NCBI GenBank assembly: GCA_963970005.1
Contig: CAXAMN010029027.1
Location: forward strand, 1,347,371 to 1,411,370
Source of the DNA: Durusdinium trenchii
Lineage: Eukaryota > Sar > Dinophyceae > Suessiales > Symbiodiniaceae
DNA length: 64,000 nucleotides
Direction: 5' to 3'
Position 1 is the first letter of the stretch, and every line of letters starts with the position of its first letter. The notes under the pieces are model-generated. The model ran no database searches, was not told the DNA's origin, and worked only from the letters and a program-made list of their open reading frames with translations. A program made the translations under genes and the position numbers. Shown piece by piece: positions 59,901 to 64,000 of the stretch.

Positions 59901-62900
59901 TACCTTCCACTGGAGATCTGTGCACTTATGACTCATGACACATACCTTGTGTCAGGTCTTAAAGTCTCTAAGTTGGGTATTTGACAATTGGTGTGTTTAG
60001 CCCTTGTGGGGAATGTGTTAGTTTAGTAGTCGAGAATTTTGATGGGGACAATTGCAATATTGGCTAGTATTTTGGCGCAATTGACCTTGAATGAATGGAA
60101 TTCTATTCTGGATGGGGGATTCGGATGGTATTATATAGTATATATTTGTGTGTTAATAGGCTAAAACAATAGAATTTACAGCACACATCAATGGAGTTGC
60201 CTTCAGATTCACTCCAGTGAGGCGATGTATTTTCGGCCGAGAGCGATTCGCAGGTTCCTTCCATTTGGCGTTGGTGTGCGGTGTTCGGAATGGTGATGTG
60301 CATGCGGAGCTGTTGTGCGGAGCTGTTGTTGAAGTCATAGGAAGAAAGGGGAAGCAATCAACCGCTTCCAGAAGTGAAGATCACAAATTTTCAAGTCTAG
60401 CCCTCACATCACCATCATCACCTGGCTGGCAGAAACAGCTAAGACCAACTTACAGGTATGACAAGATGCCGCTATGCTCACCAAATGCGAATTCACCGCG
60501 ATTTCACCGCATCGCAGACCGCAACAGTCGGCTGGCACCCCAAAAAGTCTGCGACCCCGCCGCTTCGACCGGTCCGGGCGTATCATGTGTTTCGGGGCGC
60601 GGTCTGCGCGGTTCGGGCGTGTCGTGCGCGCTTCGGGCGACACGCGGAAGAAGGGTTGAAGCGGAACGTGAGGGCTTGGTCTTCAGCCGGGGCTTTTTGG
60701 CCCAGAGGAGAGACAGACCTTGGAGCATTCTTGTTGGTGTTGGATTTTGGTCATGTGTTGGAGCAAAGTATAAACATCCGTGAATGAAAGAGTGGTTTGG
60801 TCATGCTTGGTGAGGCATTATGAACATGTCGTCTCCCAGACTTTCGATGACCCTATCAAAATGGCCTTGCAGCCACTGGACCCACCGCGCGTGCGCACCT
60901 GCCGTGGGCGGCCCGGAGAGCCTGGAGGGCGGTCGTGAGTCAGGGCGGCGCAGAGTGGAAGGGCGCCGAAAAGCACGAAACGTAGCTTCAGCTACTTAGA
61001 GTTCTCCTGCTGTTTAGCAAAAAACGTGTTGTTGCAGTTTTTTTTGGTATTGGGAAGAAACCTCGCGTTCACCCCCCGTCGTTTTTCAAGTTAGCCAGAC
61101 ATGTTGACTACCTGGACAAGACCGTCTAGACCATCTACATCATGATGAATGAAACAAAATAATCATATGATCACAACTGATCGGTTCACACGGCCTGGTC
61201 CCGGCTTTGGGTGGATTTGATTCATAGACAGTCAAGATTCATTACATGTGCAGATGTGCATGTCACTTTGTAAAATGAGGGGGTGCAGCCCTTGGTGGAG
61301 CCTATATTCCTGGTGAATGTCTTGAATGGTGGTGGGAAGCGGCAGGATGACAAGCCTTGCAGGCATTAATGAAATGACTTTTTGGGGCAACGTGCGTCCT
61401 GGTGAGTTAGTTTGTCATCAAGCTGTAGGGCGCGTTGCTGGCTTTGTATCAGCAGCAGCAGTAGTAGGAGAAGGAGTAGGAGTAGTAGCAGCTGTAGCAG
61501 TAGCAGTAGAAATGGCATGAAGCTTTCAATGTCATTCAGTGTGAATTTGAGTGGGGTCAGGACTCGCAGCTTTATAGAAAGTGGTTTGGGTAAGGTCACC
61601 TTTTAGGGTCAACACGTATAAAAATGTGGATTTTGATCATTGCTCAGCACGCTTGATTTTATACAGCTCTTTCATCGTGTTCAGGTGGTCAATGCACTCA
61701 TTCCATGAAATTCTGATTTAAAAAAAGATAGAAAAACCGGCGACGACCGGTATTAAAGCCTTCATTACCAATCAAGATTGCAAACATCCTTTTTTGGGGG
61801 CGGTTTTATCCACATCTAATTGTCTTAGAGGTGGTCGTAGTGAGAGTGGGTGCGACTGACCTACACGTCGAACTGACTAAGCCGCCCGAAGCGGTGACGA
61901 ATGTTCCATCCGCTTTGTGTTGGCGCCGACTTCGTCGGCTGGAGCGTCGCCTAGGCGTTCTCAGATCGATCTGATCATTCCCAAGTTCCGGGTGTCCAAG
62001 TTCAGGCGAGACAGAAGATGGTCAACGACGATTTTTCTACATGAAGGGCGTGTCCCAAATGGTGTCTCCCTCGCGTCACTCACTCGCGTCACTCGCATTG
62101 ATGCGCCTCACCAGAACCGATCCACGGAACGATCTCTGCTCGGCATCCGCTCTGCGGAGCGTCCCATTTCCTCGCCAGGTCCGAGCACCTTGGCAAGGAG
62201 ACTGAGAAGAGTGGAGCCGATCCAGGTGAGGTCGAAGGGTGTTGGAAGGATGTGCAACCAAGCGTTGGGTGAAAAGTTGAAGATCTCTTTTGAAGTTGTT
62301 CTCGATTTCGGGGAGAAGAAACTCCACACGGTGCGCGGAGGGATCGCCCGTCTTTCTTCGGAAAACCGCATGGTCACTTGCCGCATTGGTATGTTTGGAC
62401 GCCGTTGCTTCTTTGGAAACCTCTATGTGATAACATGTTATTCACCGAAGCTCCAGCTCTTCGACTTGATAAGGTTGTCTTGTATAGTAGGAGATATGCT
62501 TTGTCAGCACTGCAGACCATGGGGAAGAGCTGCTCTGGATCTCCACCATGTTGGAGGAACGACCATGGAACGGTCGTGGATGTGGCAGACACAGCATCCT
62601 CACAAGGTACACTCAAACGAGCAATAAGCATAGCAAACGGGTGCCACCCCCCCCCTTCGACCCGTTGTGATCGACGGAAGAGAAGGTGAAGCATATGGCA
62701 TCGTGAAACGAGCGAACTCAAGAGGGGAACCCCAACTCGTTTTTCTTTGATGTCCTGCTCTTATTGAAGCAATGGATCGTAATATATCATGATTCAGTGA
62801 ACCGTTCTAACTATCTTTACCGAAAGGGACCATCGATTCTTCCTCATCACCAGCTAGGACTTGGGCAGTTCCCCTTCTATAGAGGACACTGGTACTGAAT

Positions 62901-63876
62901 CTTCAGCCTCAATTGAACGAACTCAGACACATATTAGTTAAATAACAGTGATTTGCTGAAAGGAGCTCGGACTGAAATGTCCGAATGCCATCTTGAACAC
63001 GTGTGTCCGAATGCCATCTTGAACACGTGTATCCTCAGCTTTGACTCAGCTAGGTGCTCGTCCGGTTCAGTTCTCCTCCTCTTGCCATGCCGAAGAAAGA
63101 AGTGAACGATGAAACGGTGGACGAAGTGAAAAGCACTCTTCAGATGAGCGAGCTGCTCCTTCCCCATGAGGAGTGCACCGCTCACAAGGCTGATGGTTCA
63201 GTGCCAGAAGGCGTGGGTGTTCATGAGGGGTCCGGATTCATGGCGAGGGCGAGGGCGCTCGCACGTTGTCTTCCCGCTCCTCGCCGCGGGTGTCTTTTCC
63301 CCTAAGAATCCAGTCCCTGAAACGGACCCCTGCGAAGAGGTCGGGTCTGACCCGTGCCATCAAAGAATCCAAGGGTTCAAGTAAATGATGGGTTGATTCA
63401 TTTCCCGGCAGTGATGGAAACTAGCAAACTTTGAAGAGGTCGGCGAATTTTGACGTAGTTTGATGCGCCATCTGCAAGAGCAGACGCAGGCCTGGTCATT
63501 TCGCGTACATTCTTGGAAGTTCGCGAAGCTCCTCTGTCCGACTCGCCTTCTGCCAAGTCGGCTCCAGAGCCGACTTCCACCCCACTGGATCGAAAGCTGG
63601 AGAAGAGGATGGCGAAGGACCTTCACTTGTACACGCGCCGCGAGTTCATACAGTACTATGTTGGACGATGCTTGCCTTCCTAATTTGTGAATTTTGGACT
63701 TCCGACCTTTTTGGTTCAGGGATGTGTCTATGAGTGACACCGTCGGACGACGTCCTACAGGTGGCGTCACGATCGAGGCACATCCTGAAGTAGATGATAG
63801 GAAAAACTGCAACCCAGCAGCCCTAGTGCGACCTGTTTTTTTGAGCAAATATCCGACCAATGCTCGCACCACTCAG
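50902..63876. other. Long stretch without recognisable genes
   Basis: Many short frames occur on both strands, but none shows a domain or long protein-like run. A plus-strand frame of 236 codons at 61,917-62,627 and one of 117 codons at 56,168-56,521 are the longest. Both have unremarkable composition and no motif. Small repeats are GAGAGCACC words near 58,765-58,810 and a trinucleotide tract at 61,450-61,512. Introns of an undetected gene are possible, since a likely exon follows at 63,877. Confidence 0.45.
61450..61512. repeat. Trinucleotide tract (CAG/TAG/GAG variants)
   Basis: Irregular run of AGCAGCAG, AGTAGTAG and GGAGTAGG words. It yields monotonous Ser, Leu or Val/Ala peptides depending on frame and strand, so the frames across it are not evidence of genes. 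Confidence 0.8.
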
Positions 63877-64000
63877 GATATGTGCGGCGTGGCTGGCGGC
63901 CGACCGAAGCCTTGTGGCGGGCTGCGCAGGAATGGGACCAAGCCAAGAAGGTGTGCAGCTATTGCGGCACGTGGAAGAAGTTCAATGGAGAGTTGCACAC
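63877..64000 (+). CDS. Partial exon with CxxC motif at the right edge
   Basis: After a plausible acceptor (CCACTCAG|G at 63876/63877) the frame reads YVRRGWRPTEALWRAAQEWD and then VCSYCGTWKKFNGELH, running to the window end without a stop. The CSYC word could be half of a zinc site. The pattern resembles the zinc-ribbon segment of the protein at 267-1709 only in having closely spaced cysteines near Trp/Lys, which is weak. The gene continues outside the window. Confidence 0.5.

Noticed and set aside
61366..61606. Frames giving poly-Leu, poly-Ser or Val/Ala peptides
   Set aside because: They come from the trinucleotide tract at 61,450-61,512.
61917..62627. 236-codon plus-strand frame
   Set aside because: It has no recognisable motif and its composition is close to random for this base content. 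It could still be real, but I cannot support it.

Overview
The window looks like nuclear DNA of a dinoflagellate, most likely of the Symbiodiniaceae type. This is inferred from several things. Open frames are interrupted by short introns with AG|G acceptors and at least one probable GC donor. Genes lie in long same-strand runs. Large stretches hold nothing recognisable. Copia-type retrotransposons occur beside a tyrosine-recombinase (DIRS-like) retrotransposon that carries a cytosine-C5 DNA methyltransferase, a combination reported from dinoflagellates. A run of 10 Ns at 50,892-50,901 marks an assembly gap.

Region 1 (1-8,413, minus strand) is a head-to-tail series of six unrecognised protein genes: a 110-aa protein, a 228-aa helical protein, a Lys-rich protein with a C-terminal cysteine cluster, an Arg/Lys-rich protein with an 11-12-aa tandem repeat, a conserved-looking globular protein with a Lys/Pro tail, and a zinc-ribbon protein split by a 147-nt intron. 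The spaces between them hold a small GC hairpin (GCGGC-loop-GCCGC), often 15-60 nt after a stop codon, plus minisatellites. Region 2 (about 9.36-14.0 kb, minus strand) is a degenerate Ty1/copia polyprotein in at least five frame-broken pieces.

Region 3 (17,929-25,845, plus strand) is a complete copia-type element of 7,917 bp. It has 215/228-bp LTRs with TG...CA ends, a 5-bp target duplication (ATATG), a primer-binding site, gag, protease, integrase, reverse transcriptase and RNase H. The LTRs look nearly identical apart from a 13-bp duplication, but the coding region carries an in-frame TAA and two frame changes.

Region 4 (43.8-50.9 kb, plus strand) is the most interesting. It is a DIRS-like retrotransposon with two overlapping gag-like frames, a reverse transcriptase with a YLDN motif, a C5 methyltransferase with motifs I, IV, VI, VIII, IX and X, RNase H, and a tyrosine recombinase. 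The methyltransferase appears to be inserted inside the RNase H domain: the first RNase H strand lies upstream of it and the remaining motifs downstream.

The rest (14-17.9, 25.9-43.8 and 50.9-63.9 kb) is mostly non-coding as far as I can see. It holds short tandem repeats, palindromes, a frame-broken coding remnant at 34.2-34.85 kb, two candidate exons near 30.8-31.1 kb, and a partial exon with a CxxC motif at the right edge. All intron and domain calls were made by eye without database searches.
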